From Sphingobacteriales bacterium (lineage in GTDB: Bacteria > Bacteroidota > Bacteroidia > Chitinophagales > Chitinophagaceae): a stretch of 64,000 nucleotides of DNA. The translations under genes were made by a program, and so were the position numbers. Below are positions 55,207-64,000 of this stretch, piece after piece. Every line of letters begins with the position of its first letter. Position 1 is the first letter of the stretch. The notes under the pieces are model-generated. The model was not told the DNA's origin. It made no database searches and was given only the letters and a program-made list of their open reading frames with translations. The stretch is from assembly GCA_016219985.1 (NCBI GenBank), contig JACRJO010000016.1:1-64000 (forward strand), written 5' to 3'.

Positions 55207-56922
55207 TTATTTAAGACGATCTTCGAGATTTAAATGATGTGCCGTGGCGGTTTCCTTAGCAACCTCATACCCGGCATCCGCATGCCTGATCACCCCCATC
55301 CCCGGGTCATTGCGCAATACTCTTTTCAGCCTTGCTTCCGCATCATCGGTTCCATCCGCCACGATCACCATCCCGGCATGGATGGAATAACCCATCCCTA
55401 CTCCCCCGCCATGGTGCAAGGAAACCCAGCTGGCCCCGCCAGCCGTATTGACCAACGCATTTAAGATGGGCCAGTCAGCCACGGCATCCGAACCATCCAG
55501 CATGGCCTCGGTCTCCCGGTTGGGAGAAGCTACCGAGCCGGTATCGAGGTGGTCGCGGCCGATCACGATCGGGGCCTTAACCTTGCCCTTGCGTACGAGT
55601 TCATTAAATGCCAGGCCCGCTTTCTCCCTTTCGCCCTGTCCCAGCCAGCAGATACGGGCCGGTAATCCCTGGAAGGCAATTTTTTCTTTGGCCATATTCA
55701 TCCAGCGGATCAGGCCCTTGTTCTCCGGAAACATATCCAGGATGAGTTCATCGGTTACCGCAATATCTGCCGGGTCACCGCTTAATGCGGCCCAGCGGAA
55801 TGGCCCCTTTCCCTCGCAAAACAAAGGCCGGATATAGGCGGGAACAAAGCCCGGGAAGTCGAAACAACGGCCCCGGGTTTTCAGGTCCTCGATGCTGGCT
55901 TCCGGGTGACTGGTTTCAAATTCCTGCGCTCTTGCCCGGATATTATTTCCATAGTCGAACGTGATGGCGCCGCGGTCCATCAGTTGCAGCATCAGTTGCA
56001 CATGCAGGTGCATGCTCTCATAACTGCGGCGGATATATTCCTCGGGGTCCTCTTCGCGGAGCACATTGGCCTGGGCATTGGTGAGCGTATGAGGCACATA
56101 ACCGATCAGGGGGTCGTGGGCGCTGGTCTGGTCCGTGAGCGTATCGGGTATAATATCCCGCTGGATCAGCCGGTCCAGCAGGTCCACTGCATTGCACAAT
56201 ACAGCAATACTCCGGGCCTCCCCCTCTTTGCGGTAATGGATCGCTGCATTGATGGCTTCATCAATATTGGTATGTTTTTCATCGAGGTATTTGGTATCGA
56301 TTCGTTTATCGATCCGCCATTCTTCCACCTCGGCCACGAGGGCCACCCCCTCATTCATGGTAATGGCGAGGGGCTGGGCGCCACCCATTCCACCAAGACC
56401 GGCCGTAACATTCAATGTGCCTTTTAAAGTCCCGCCAAAATGTTTGTCCGCAGCGGCTGCATAGGTTTCGTAGGTACCCTGGACAATGCCCTGTGATCCG
56501 ATATAGATCCAGGAGCCAGCCGTCATCTGGCCATACATCATCAGGCCCTTTTGCTCCAGTTCGGTAAAATGTTTCCAGTTGGCCCAGTTGGGCACCAGTT
56601 GCGAATTGCTGATCAGTACCCGGGGGGCATCTTTATGGGTTTTCATAATACCCACCGGTTTACCGGACTGGATCAGTAAGGACTCATCGTTCTCCAATAC
56701 CTTCAGCGCAGCAATGATATGATCCAGGGCTTCAAAATTACGGGCGGCCTTTCCCCGGCCACCGTACACGATCAGGTCATCGGGCCGTTCGGCAACCTCC
56801 GGGTTAAGGTTATTGAGCAGCATGCGTAAAGCGGCTTCCTGTATCCAGCCCTTGCATTGCAGTTTGTTTCCGGTCGGGGTTTTGTATTTAACGGGGTCGT
56901 AGTGGCGGGCAATCGTGGTCAT
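55207..56922 (-). CDS. hutU: Urocanate hydratase
   Basis: Start at [50 protein letters not shown]-terminal urocanase motifs [21 protein letters not shown]. Confidence 0.96.
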   Translation of the reverse strand: MTTIARHYDPVKYKTPTGNKLQCKGWIQEAALRMLLNNLNPEVAERPDDLIVYGGRGKAARNFEALDHIIAALKVLENDESLLIQSGKPVGIMKTHKDAPRVLISNSQLVPNWANWKHFTELEQKGLMMYGQMTAGSWIYIGSQGIVQGTYETYAAAADKHFGGTLKGTLNVTAGLGGMGGAQPLAITMNEGVALVAEVEEWRIDKRIDTKYLDEKHTNIDEAINAAIHYRKEGEARSIAVLCNAVDLLDRLIQRDIIPDTLTDQTSAHDPLIGYVPHTLTNAQANVLREEDPEEYIRRSYESMHLHVQLMLQLMDRGAITFDYGNNIRARAQEFETSHPEASIEDLKTRGRCFDFPGFVPAYIRPLFCEGKGPFRWAALSGDPADIAVTDELILDMFPENKGLIRWMNMAKEKIAFQGLPARICWLGQGEREKAGLAFNELVRKGKVKAPIVIGRDHLDTGSVASPNRETEAMLDGSDAVADWPILNALVNTAGGASWVSLHHGGGVGMGYSIHAGMVIVADGTDDAEARLKRVLRNDPGMGVIRHADAGYEVAKETATAHHLNLEDRLK

Positions 56923-56975
56923 GAGAGGAGTTTTAAGGATTAATGCAAAATTCGGGAAAAATAGGGAATGGTTAG

Positions 56976-57024
56976 TAGTCTGTAGTCTGTAGTCTTTAGT
57001 CTTTAGTCGACAGTCGATAGTCGG
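56976..57024. repeat. Heptanucleotide array (TAGTCNN)7
   Basis: TAGTCTG TAGTCTG TAGTCTT TAGTCTT TAGTCGA CAGTCGA TAGTCGG. Confidence 0.95.
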
Positions 57025-57222
57025 GACCTTCTGAGAAACTTCTGGAAACCGAGGGGCATATCGTATTCTTGGGGTAGAGTGAATAGTGAATGGTGAATGG
57101 GCAATGGGACCTTCTGTGGGTATTGCGTTTTGAAAATTGAAAACGACTCTTTTAGACAGCTTCTTAGGAGGCCCTGACAACCTGCCTACTCGCCTCGCGG
57201 CGAAGCGGGCCGGACAGGCAGG
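57023..57222 (-). repeat. Composite MITE-like repeat, copy C
   Basis: gggaccttctgagaaacttctggaaaccgaggggcat...gacagcttcttaggaggccctgacaa + palindrome 57181-57222. Confidence 0.85.
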
Positions 57223-57302
57223 CTGACATCTAACAACTAACCAAGACTCCGAATAAATAAAGCAGTTCCAACTTTCAGACTGATTCTTCCCGTCTTCCCT
57301 CC

Positions 57303-58010
57303 TCACAACTTCAACGAAGCCTCCAGCGCCAGTTCCATCATCGGCAGCAGGGATTTCTCCCGCTGGTCTGCAGAGATCCGTTCGTGCGTGGGAATAATAT
57401 CCGAAACCGTGAGCAGGCTTGCGGCCGTTTTGCCGAGGTGCTGTGCATTGGCAAATAAAGCAAAAGCTTCCATCTCTACCGCCAGGCAATGATTGGCAAC
57501 CGCCACTTCGGGGGTATCCATTGACTTCCGGTAAAAAATATCGCTGGAGTGGATATTACAGGATTTCACTGCTTGCCCGATGGATGTTGCCGTTTCATTT
57601 ATAATACTAAAAGCCTTTCCCTGGTGGGGTATGGCAGTACCTTCAATACCCCAGGCATATTGGGCAAAACTGGATTCGCTGCAGGCCTGGTCCACATTAA
57701 CCAGGTCAAAAAGCTGCAGTTCGGTGGTATAGGCCCCGCAGGTACCGATGCGGATAATGGTCTCCGCGCCGTATTCGGTAAACAGCTCGTAGGAATAAAT
57801 GCCGATCGACGGGCATCCCATCCCGCTGGCGCCCACGGTGATGGTCTTTCCTTTGTAGGTCCCGGTATAATAAAAGGCATTCCGGGTCTGGCTTACCAGT
57901 TGCGGGGATTGCAGGAAATGTTCGGCTATATACTTTGCCCGCAACGGATCACCTGGCAACAAAACTGTATCCGCGATAGATCCTTTTTGGGCACTGATAT
58001 GAATACTCAT
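57303..58010 (-). CDS. deoD: Purine-nucleoside phosphorylase, DeoD-type
   Basis: [58 protein letters not shown]. Confidence 0.92.
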   Translation of the reverse strand: MSIHISAQKGSIADTVLLPGDPLRAKYIAEHFLQSPQLVSQTRNAFYYTGTYKGKTITVGASGMGCPSIGIYSYELFTEYGAETIIRIGTCGAYTTELQLFDLVNVDQACSESSFAQYAWGIEGTAIPHQGKAFSIINETATSIGQAVKSCNIHSSDIFYRKSMDTPEVAVANHCLAVEMEAFALFANAQHLGKTAASLLTVSDIIPTHERISADQREKSLLPMMELALEASLKL

Positions 58011-58089
58011 TTGAAAGGGTTCTTGGGGGCAAGATAGATTTTTTGGAACAGAATAACGATTTATTGGATAGAAAATGGTGAATGGTGAA

Positions 58090-58109
58090 CCTGCCTGCCG
58101 GCAGGCAGG
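58090..58109. repeat. Perfect 20-bp palindrome inserted in TGGTGAA heptamers
   Basis: TGGTGAA TGGTGAA CCTGCCTGCCGGCAGGCAGG TAGTGAA. Confidence 0.9.
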
Positions 58110-58117
58110 TAGTGAAT

Positions 58118-58331
58118 GGGGCTTTCTAAGAAACTTCTGAAAACCGAGGGGCATTTCGCATTCTTCGGGGAGAGTTGGGAGTGGGCAGTAGTCTTTAGTC
58201 GATAGTCTTTAGTCGTTAGTCGATAGTCGGTAGTGGGACCTTCTATGGGCATTGCGTTTTGAAATTTGAAAACGACTCTTTTAGACAGCTTATTAGGAGG
58301 CCCTGACAACCTGCCTGTCCGGCAGGCAGGC
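58118..58331 (-). repeat. Composite MITE-like repeat, copy D
   Basis: Reverse complement of copy B (14047-14274), including TAGTCNN heptamers (58188-58229) and a shortened palindrome (58310-58330). Confidence 0.88.
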
Positions 58332-58337
58332 TAACAA

Positions 58338-59900
58338 CTAATCCGAAAAATCAACATCGCCCCCATTCAGCTCCACGCCCTGTTTCGCTGCAAATTCATT
58401 CACTTTATGCACAAAGGAAAAATCCTTGATGATCCCCGCCACCCGGTTGATATCATCGGCAAAGATGCGGTCCTCGGAGGCGAATCCCACAAACTCACGG
58501 ACATAATCATGCGCAAATTCAAGCAGGGCTGAGCTCCTGAGCGGCCGGCGGAATTCGATGGCCTGGCAGGCGGAAAGCAGTTCAATGGCAAGAATGAACT
58601 CGAGGTTATCCAACACCTTATTCAGCTTGCGCCCGCTGATGCTGCCCATACTGACATGGTCCTCCTGTCCCAGCGAAGTGGGAATACTGTCGGCGCTTGC
58701 CGGGAAACACAGGGTCTTGTTCTCGGTGACCAGGGCGGCCGTGGTATATTGCGGGATCATAAAACCGCTGTTAAGCCCCACGTCTTTCATCAGCAGCATC
58801 GGCAGGCCCCATTTGCCTTCCAGCAATAAATAACAGCGGCGGTCGGAGATATTCCCCGCTTCCGCCGCGGCAAAACAGGCATAGTCCAGCGGAAGGGCCA
58901 GGGGTTGTCCATGGAAATTACCCCCGGAGATCGTATCCTCCGCACCCAATATGATGGGATTATCGGTGACCGCATTTAATTCAATTTCGGTCAGCTCTTT
59001 CAAATGCAGCCAGGCATTGCGGGAGGCTCCGTGCACCTGCGGCATGCAACGCAGGCTGTAAGGATCCTGCACCCGGCCGCAGTCCACATGACTCTGCATG
59101 ATCGCTGAATCATTCAGCAGCAGGCGTAACCGCCGGGCGACTAATTTATTTCCTGCATAAGGCCGAAGGGCGTGCAGCCGTTCGTCGAATGGCGCTTTGG
59201 TTCCCGTCAGCGCCTCCAGGCTCATGGCCCCGATAATATCCGCTGCTTCCAGGCAGTTGTGCATACGCTGCACGCCTTTTACCGCAAAGGATAAGATAAA
59301 CTGGGTACCGTTGATCAGGGCCAGCCCCTCTTTGGGCCCGAGCTTAACCGGCGCCATACCCAACTCCCGCAACAGGTCACCCGTAGCTTTTCGTTCTCCT
59401 TTATAATAACATTCCCCCAGGCCGATCAGGGGTAAAAACAAATGCGCCAGCGGGGCCAGGTCGCCGGAAGCCCCCACACTACCCTTCTCCGGTACCAGGG
59501 GAATAATATCCTGGTCAATATGCCAGAGGATCCGTTCCAGGGTGGACAACTGCACCCCACTGAATCCCTGTGCCAGGGCCTGCACTTTGGTGATGAGCAT
59601 GATCTTCGCCACCTCGGCCGGGATGGGGTCCCCGACCCCCACACTATGACTTTGTAAAATTTTATACTGAAGCGTGGCGGTATCTTCGGGGGAAATAGCG
59701 GTATTGGCCAGGATGCCGAAGCCGGTATTCACCCCGTACACGGTTTTGTTTTCCCCGACGATCTTTGTTACAGCTTCCTGGCTGGCCTTTATTTTCCGGG
59801 TGGCCTGTTCGTCGAGGAATCCTTTTAATTTTCCCGAGGCCAGGGCCAGGGTTTTCCCAATCGTCAGCTGTTCTGTTCCATAATGAAATGCGGTTGACAT
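58338..59900 (-). CDS. hutH: Histidine ammonia-lyase
   Basis: MIO-forming ASG in GSVGASGDLAPLAHLFLPLIG; GNFHGQPLALPLDYACFAAAE. Confidence 0.96.
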   Translation of the reverse strand: MSTAFHYGTEQLTIGKTLALASGKLKGFLDEQATRKIKASQEAVTKIVGENKTVYGVNTGFGILANTAISPEDTATLQYKILQSHSVGVGDPIPAEVAKIMLITKVQALAQGFSGVQLSTLERILWHIDQDIIPLVPEKGSVGASGDLAPLAHLFLPLIGLGECYYKGERKATGDLLRELGMAPVKLGPKEGLALINGTQFILSFAVKGVQRMHNCLEAADIIGAMSLEALTGTKAPFDERLHALRPYAGNKLVARRLRLLLNDSAIMQSHVDCGRVQDPYSLRCMPQVHGASRNAWLHLKELTEIELNAVTDNPIILGAEDTISGGNFHGQPLALPLDYACFAAAEAGNISDRRCYLLLEGKWGLPMLLMKDVGLNSGFMIPQYTTAALVTENKTLCFPASADSIPTSLGQEDHVSMGSISGRKLNKVLDNLEFILAIELLSACQAIEFRRPLRSSALLEFAHDYVREFVGFASEDRIFADDINRVAGIIKDFSFVHKVNEFAAKQGVELNGGDVDFSD

Positions 59901-60013
59901 AGCAGGCAATTATTGGCGCAATTTACTTGTTTTGCCGGGAGCTTTCCGCATTTAATAACAAAGAGCTTGCAACCTTTGCAGGCGGTCCTTTATCTTTACG
60001 CAAACATCCAGAT

Positions 60014-60529
60014 ATGCGCCCCGTCTTCCTGTTACCGGTCGTTTTTTTCCTGTATCTCGCTGCCCCGGCCCAGGGTTTTAAAAAATATCCCATCGATAAT
60101 TCGGGCGCCGCTTTTTATTCCTTTTGCGAAATCAGGTTTGAAGCGAGTAAGAGTGTGGATTCTTCGGCCATCTGGTCGGGCGAATGTGTAAAAGAGGATG
60201 TTCATTACGGGGTCATTTGTGTGAAACTGCTGAACCCGATCGCGGAACTACCCCTCGCCGAAGACATGATGATCTCCTATGCCGATTACCTGAAGACCAG
60301 TTTTGAGATTACCAAAAGCGCCGGTTACGGGCGGGGGCACCTGCTGAACAACAATGAAAAAACCCGCGGCATTATTGATTACTGGGGCGACCTGGAAAAG
60401 AACAACTGGAAGATCAAGGCCTGGACCGATGGTAAATACGTCGGCTTTCTTTATGCCTATACTAAAAAAGAACTGCCGGAATCAAAGATCAACCTGTTCC
60501 TCGATGGATTCCGCCTGCCCGGTATGTAA
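60014..60529 (+). CDS. Secreted hypothetical protein
   Basis: Signal peptide MRPVFLLPVVFFLYLAAPAQG. Confidence 0.65.
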   Translation: MRPVFLLPVVFFLYLAAPAQGFKKYPIDNSGAAFYSFCEIRFEASKSVDSSAIWSGECVKEDVHYGVICVKLLNPIAELPLAEDMMISYADYLKTSFEITKSAGYGRGHLLNNNEKTRGIIDYWGDLEKNNWKIKAWTDGKYVGFLYAYTKKELPESKINLFLDGFRLPGM

Positions 60530-60951
60530 GCTTCCGGCAGGCTGCCCACCCCTGATTCCCCGGCTTTCCTGCCAAAATAACCCGGTAATTTCCTCTTTTT
60601 TCTGCCCGGGATGGAGAATGCACCCGGAAAATACAAAATCAATATTACCGTTATATGTTGTACCGGGTATTCCACTAACTCCCCGTTTTCGAAAATGCAA
60701 ACGATCAAAAGAAAAGTAAAACGATGGAATATCTTTTATAATTTTGAGTTGTCACATGGAGCCACTTTGAAAAACGCCTTATGGAATAATAAATACCGGA
60801 CCCGGCATATTTTCCCGTTACTACCTGAACCATGAAGTTCACCGATGTTTTTACTGAAAGCCGTTAAGGAAGGCTGGAGCCGGTACTGTTAACTTATTCT
60901 GTTTGCGTTTTTGATAGGGTCGTTATTAAGCCACTTATCAAAGGTTTGCGC

Positions 60952-62796
60952 ATGAGACAGTTTCTGTTAGTAGCCGCGTTTCTTTTAACCGCCTTTTTTA
61001 CTTCTGCCCAGCAAATTGATTCACTGAAGGAGTTGCTGAAGAATACCCGTTTACCGGATACACAACGGATCGATGCCCTGAACACCCTCTGCAGGGAACT
61101 GACTTTTATCGATCCCATTGAAGGGGCGAAAGCGGCCAATGAGGCGCTGAAAGCCTCCCTGCAAATCAATTACCTCAAAGGACAGGCTTATGGGTACCGG
61201 GGACTTTCCAGTATATTTTCAAACAGCAACCAGACCATTATCGCTGCCGAATACCTGCGGAGGGCCCTCGACATTTACCAGCGCCTGAATGATTCAGCCG
61301 GTATCGCCAACTGCTATATCACATTGGGACATGCTATGCGTAAAGCGCAGGATCACCCGCAGGAAATAAAGTACCATCAGCTGGCCTTTGAAATCTTCTC
61401 CCGGTTAAAGATGAATGACCGCATTGCGGTAACGGCCCATAACCTGGGAGAAAGCTGCCTGATTTCAGGAGAGGTGAAGAAAAGCCGGGAGCTGACGGAA
61501 TACGCCATCCATATTCTTACGGATTCGGCCATGAACCTGGCGATCCTTTCCAATTGCTACAAAGTAATGGGCAAGCTGGAACTGCTGGAAGCCCATTACG
61601 ACAGCGCCAGGGATTATTTTGAAAAGGTATTGGCCATTTCTGCTGCCCTGGGCCCTAATTCCCAAAAGATCGCGACCGCTGAATCCATGATCGAACTGGC
61701 CGGTATTTATAAGCAAAAAGGCCAACTTGCTTTACAGCAATCGGCCCTGATCAGCGCGGCCGGCTTTTGTGAGCGGAATAACTTATCCAACTACCTGCGG
61801 GTTATTTACAGCCAGCTTGTTTTACTGAACCAGGGTAATCCCGGACGGCAGATCGGGTTTGTGAAGGAGTACATGCGGGCATCCGATTCAGCAGGCATCC
61901 GGTCCATCCGCAACCAGACCGACCTGGAACAATATGGGATTGAAGTGTTCCGGTATCTTGAAGCGGAAGCCCGTAAATCCGAAAAGAAGTATATCCTGCA
62001 AGAACAAAAAATCAAATCCAAAAACCAGTTGCTTGGTACATCGCTGATCGTTGCGCTGGTTTTTTTTATCCTGATACTTTTGCTTACCCGGTCTATCCGC
62101 AAGCACCGGAAAGCCGAAGAGGAGATTAGGGAAATGTCTGAACAGTTACGTGAACTGGCCGCTAACCTGCAGAATATCCGGGAAGAGGAACGGATCCGCA
62201 TTGCCAGGGATATTCATGAGGAACTGGGGCAGCAACTCAGTGCGATCAAAATGAATGTTTCCTGGTTCAGGGAACATGCGGGAGACCAGTTGCAGGTGGC
62301 CGAGGCCAGGGCAGATGAGACCATTCAATTGCTGGAGCAATCCATCCTCGCTGTCCGGGATATTGCCGCTTCCCTGCGGCCGGGCACATTGGATGATATC
62401 GGGCTGGATGTGGCCATCCGCTGGCAGCTGGCAGAATCCGAAAAGCGGTATCATTTTAAAACGGCCTATAAGAGTGCAGAAAAATACCTGCAATTGCCGG
62501 AAACGGTCAATACCGGGCTGTTCCGGATCTGCCAGGAAGCCCTGCACATAGCCGGCCAGTTTTCGATGGCCACCTATGTAACGGTGACCCTTAGCCGGAA
62601 CAAAAGAGAACTGGTATTGCAGGTAGAAGATAATGGGCCCGGTCCGGGGACGGCCGAATTAAAATCAGCCTCCAATATCGGGCTCCTCGAAATGAAAGAA
62701 CGCTGCTACATGATACAGGGAACTCTTGATATTAAACGACTGCCCGGAAAGGGCAGTTTGTTAACCATCCGGGTACCGGTGGAGGAAAAGGAATAA
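60952..62796 (+). CDS. TPR-containing NarL-type sensor histidine kinase (HisKA_3)
   Basis: Signal sequence, TPRs, one TM, HisKA_3 RIRIARDIHEELGQQLSAIKMNV, G-boxes DNGPGPG and SNIGLLEMKERCYMIQG. Confidence 0.85.
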   Translation: MRQFLLVAAFLLTAFFTSAQQIDSLKELLKNTRLPDTQRIDALNTLCRELTFIDPIEGAKAANEALKASLQINYLKGQAYGYRGLSSIFSNSNQTIIAAEYLRRALDIYQRLNDSAGIANCYITLGHAMRKAQDHPQEIKYHQLAFEIFSRLKMNDRIAVTAHNLGESCLISGEVKKSRELTEYAIHILTDSAMNLAILSNCYKVMGKLELLEAHYDSARDYFEKVLAISAALGPNSQKIATAESMIELAGIYKQKGQLALQQSALISAAGFCERNNLSNYLRVIYSQLVLLNQGNPGRQIGFVKEYMRASDSAGIRSIRNQTDLEQYGIEVFRYLEAEARKSEKKYILQEQKIKSKNQLLGTSLIVALVFFILILLLTRSIRKHRKAEEEIREMSEQLRELAANLQNIREEERIRIARDIHEELGQQLSAIKMNVSWFREHAGDQLQVAEARADETIQLLEQSILAVRDIAASLRPGTLDDIGLDVAIRWQLAESEKRYHFKTAYKSAEKYLQLPETVNTGLFRICQEALHIAGQFSMATYVTVTLSRNKRELVLQVEDNGPGPGTAELKSASNIGLLEMKERCYMIQGTLDIKRLPGKGSLLTIRVPVEEKE

Positions 62797-62819
62797 ACAA
62801 AAAACTATCCAGGAACAGG

Positions 62820-62850
62820 AATGCCCGCCAGTATTGAACCTGCGGGCATT
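62820..62850. terminator. Intrinsic terminator
   Basis: AATGCCCGC...GCGGGCATT hairpin. Confidence 0.65.
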
Positions 62851-62993
62851 TCATGGTTTATTATTCCGGTCCCGGGCCATTGCTGAAGGGTATCTATTCC
62901 GCGAAAAAAATAAGGCCGGTTTCGCCTGAAATTTTGCAACAGCCGGAACAAATACTGCCATCCCGGATGAAAATAATCCCCAGATAGCTCCCT

Positions 62994-63962
62994 TTACAGA
63001 TTAACAACAATTTTACCCCTTGTCTTCCGGGTTTCGATCCGGAGATGTGCCTCGGGCAATTCGTCGAATGAAAACGCCCCCGACACATGGGATATTAGCA
63101 CCCCTTTTTCCAGCCAGGCAGCTATTTCCGCCATCTGGTCCCCGTCCGAACTTACAACCAGGCGATGACCGGAAACGTTCTTCTCTTTTAGTTTTAAATT
63201 AAACTCATCGCTGAAAAAAGTCAATAAACTGATTAAGCGTCCCCCGGGCCGCAGGGCATTCAGGGATCGTTCAATATGCGCCGGGTCATTTACGGAATCC
63301 ACAATCACATCTGCATCCTTTACGAGTTCCTCAAATACCTGGGTCTTATAGTCAATAAATTCATCAGCCCCCAGCCCCAGAACGAAATGCTTATTTTCGC
63401 CGGAGGCCAAACCAATTACATGGGCACCCAAATGTTTTGCTATTTGCACAGCATAATGCCCCACCCCTCCCGCGGCAGCATGAATGATCACCTTTTCGCC
63501 GGGTTTTACGTTCGCATAAGTGATTAACGACTGGTAAGCCGTTAATGCAGCCAGGGTTGCGGCAGCCGCCTCCTGGTGCGGGATGTTTTGGGGCTTTAAT
63601 GCCAGGTGGCTTTCGGGGGCAGCAACATACCCGGCATAAGCCCTGCCATGTCCCATAAAATTGACCATACCAAAAACCTCATCCCCGGTCCTGAACTTAC
63701 GGACCGCGCTGCCTGCCTGAACAACCACTCCTGAAATATCCCAGCCAAGGATTACGGGTTGCTCATCTGCTTCCAGCTGAAGTACATAACGAAGCGCATT
63801 TTCGTTGGCACGCACAAAAACGTCAACCGGGTTAATACTGATCGAGTTTACTTTCACCAGCACTTCCTGCGCGCTCACACCCGGAACCGGAATATCCGTT
63901 TTAATCAGATTTTCAACTCCTCCTGCCTGCTGTAATACCATTGCTTTCATAGTAGTTTCCAT
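62994..63962 (-). CDS. NADP-dependent quinone oxidoreductase-like MDR protein
   Basis: MKAMVLQQAGGVENLIKTDIPVP; VIIHAAAGGVGHYAVQIAKHLGAHVIG. Confidence 0.92.
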   Translation of the reverse strand: METTMKAMVLQQAGGVENLIKTDIPVPGVSAQEVLVKVNSISINPVDVFVRANENALRYVLQLEADEQPVILGWDISGVVVQAGSAVRKFRTGDEVFGMVNFMGHGRAYAGYVAAPESHLALKPQNIPHQEAAAATLAALTAYQSLITYANVKPGEKVIIHAAAGGVGHYAVQIAKHLGAHVIGLASGENKHFVLGLGADEFIDYKTQVFEELVKDADVIVDSVNDPAHIERSLNALRPGGRLISLLTFFSDEFNLKLKEKNVSGHRLVVSSDGDQMAEIAAWLEKGVLISHVSGAFSFDELPEAHLRIETRKTRGKIVVNL

Positions 63963-64000
63963 TTTTTAAAATTTCACCAAAATTACCGGCACGGTATATA

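Noticed and set aside
56923-57489. N-terminal 189-aa extension of the hutU ORF
   Set aside because: It runs through the composite repeat and into deoD on the same strand; urocanase homology starts at [14 protein letters not shown] (56922).
58011-58154. N-terminal extension of the deoD ORF ([24 protein letters not shown]...)
   Set aside because: It is translated repeat/palindrome sequence; phosphorylase homology starts at [16 protein letters not shown] (58010).
58061-58309. 82-aa [48 protein letters not shown]...
   Set aside because: It is the translation of composite repeat copy D; similar peptides come from copy C (N-terminal part of the 760-aa hutU ORF). Heptamer arrays avoid stops in some frames. 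Not a gene.

Overview
Chromosomal segment from a Bacteroidetes genome, probably Chitinophagaceae-like (T9SS C-terminal domain, SusA-like GH13, FadL/OmpP1, lipoproteins with LxxC lipoboxes, some TAnnTTTG-like promoter boxes). About 56 credible CDS are listed, mostly housekeeping or envelope genes: smc, hutU, hutH, a deoD-type phosphorylase, Xaa-Pro aminopeptidase, a LolA-like/ABC/beta-barrel operon, sensor kinases, a cyclase-TPR protein, a secreted caspase-like protein and a pentameric ligand-gated channel homologue. There is one tRNA-Lys(CTT). I see no CRISPR array, rRNA, prophage, IS transposase or recognisable defence island. The most unusual content is non-coding: (1) a run of hairpins ending in an intrinsic terminator between smc and an amidase-like gene, a candidate structured RNA; (2) a dispersed repeat system in which GC-rich REP-like palindromes sit inside short-period (mostly 7-nt) arrays, and a ~180-230 bp MITE-like composite with imperfect terminal inverted repeats occurs four times, two copies flanking a phosphorylase gene lodged between hutU and hutH; (3) several degenerate or unusual proteins (pseudo-histidine kinases, a CX3C-CX4C periodic cysteine motif, a rhodanese-thioredoxin lipoprotein). 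All homology calls come from reading motifs by eye; no database search was run.
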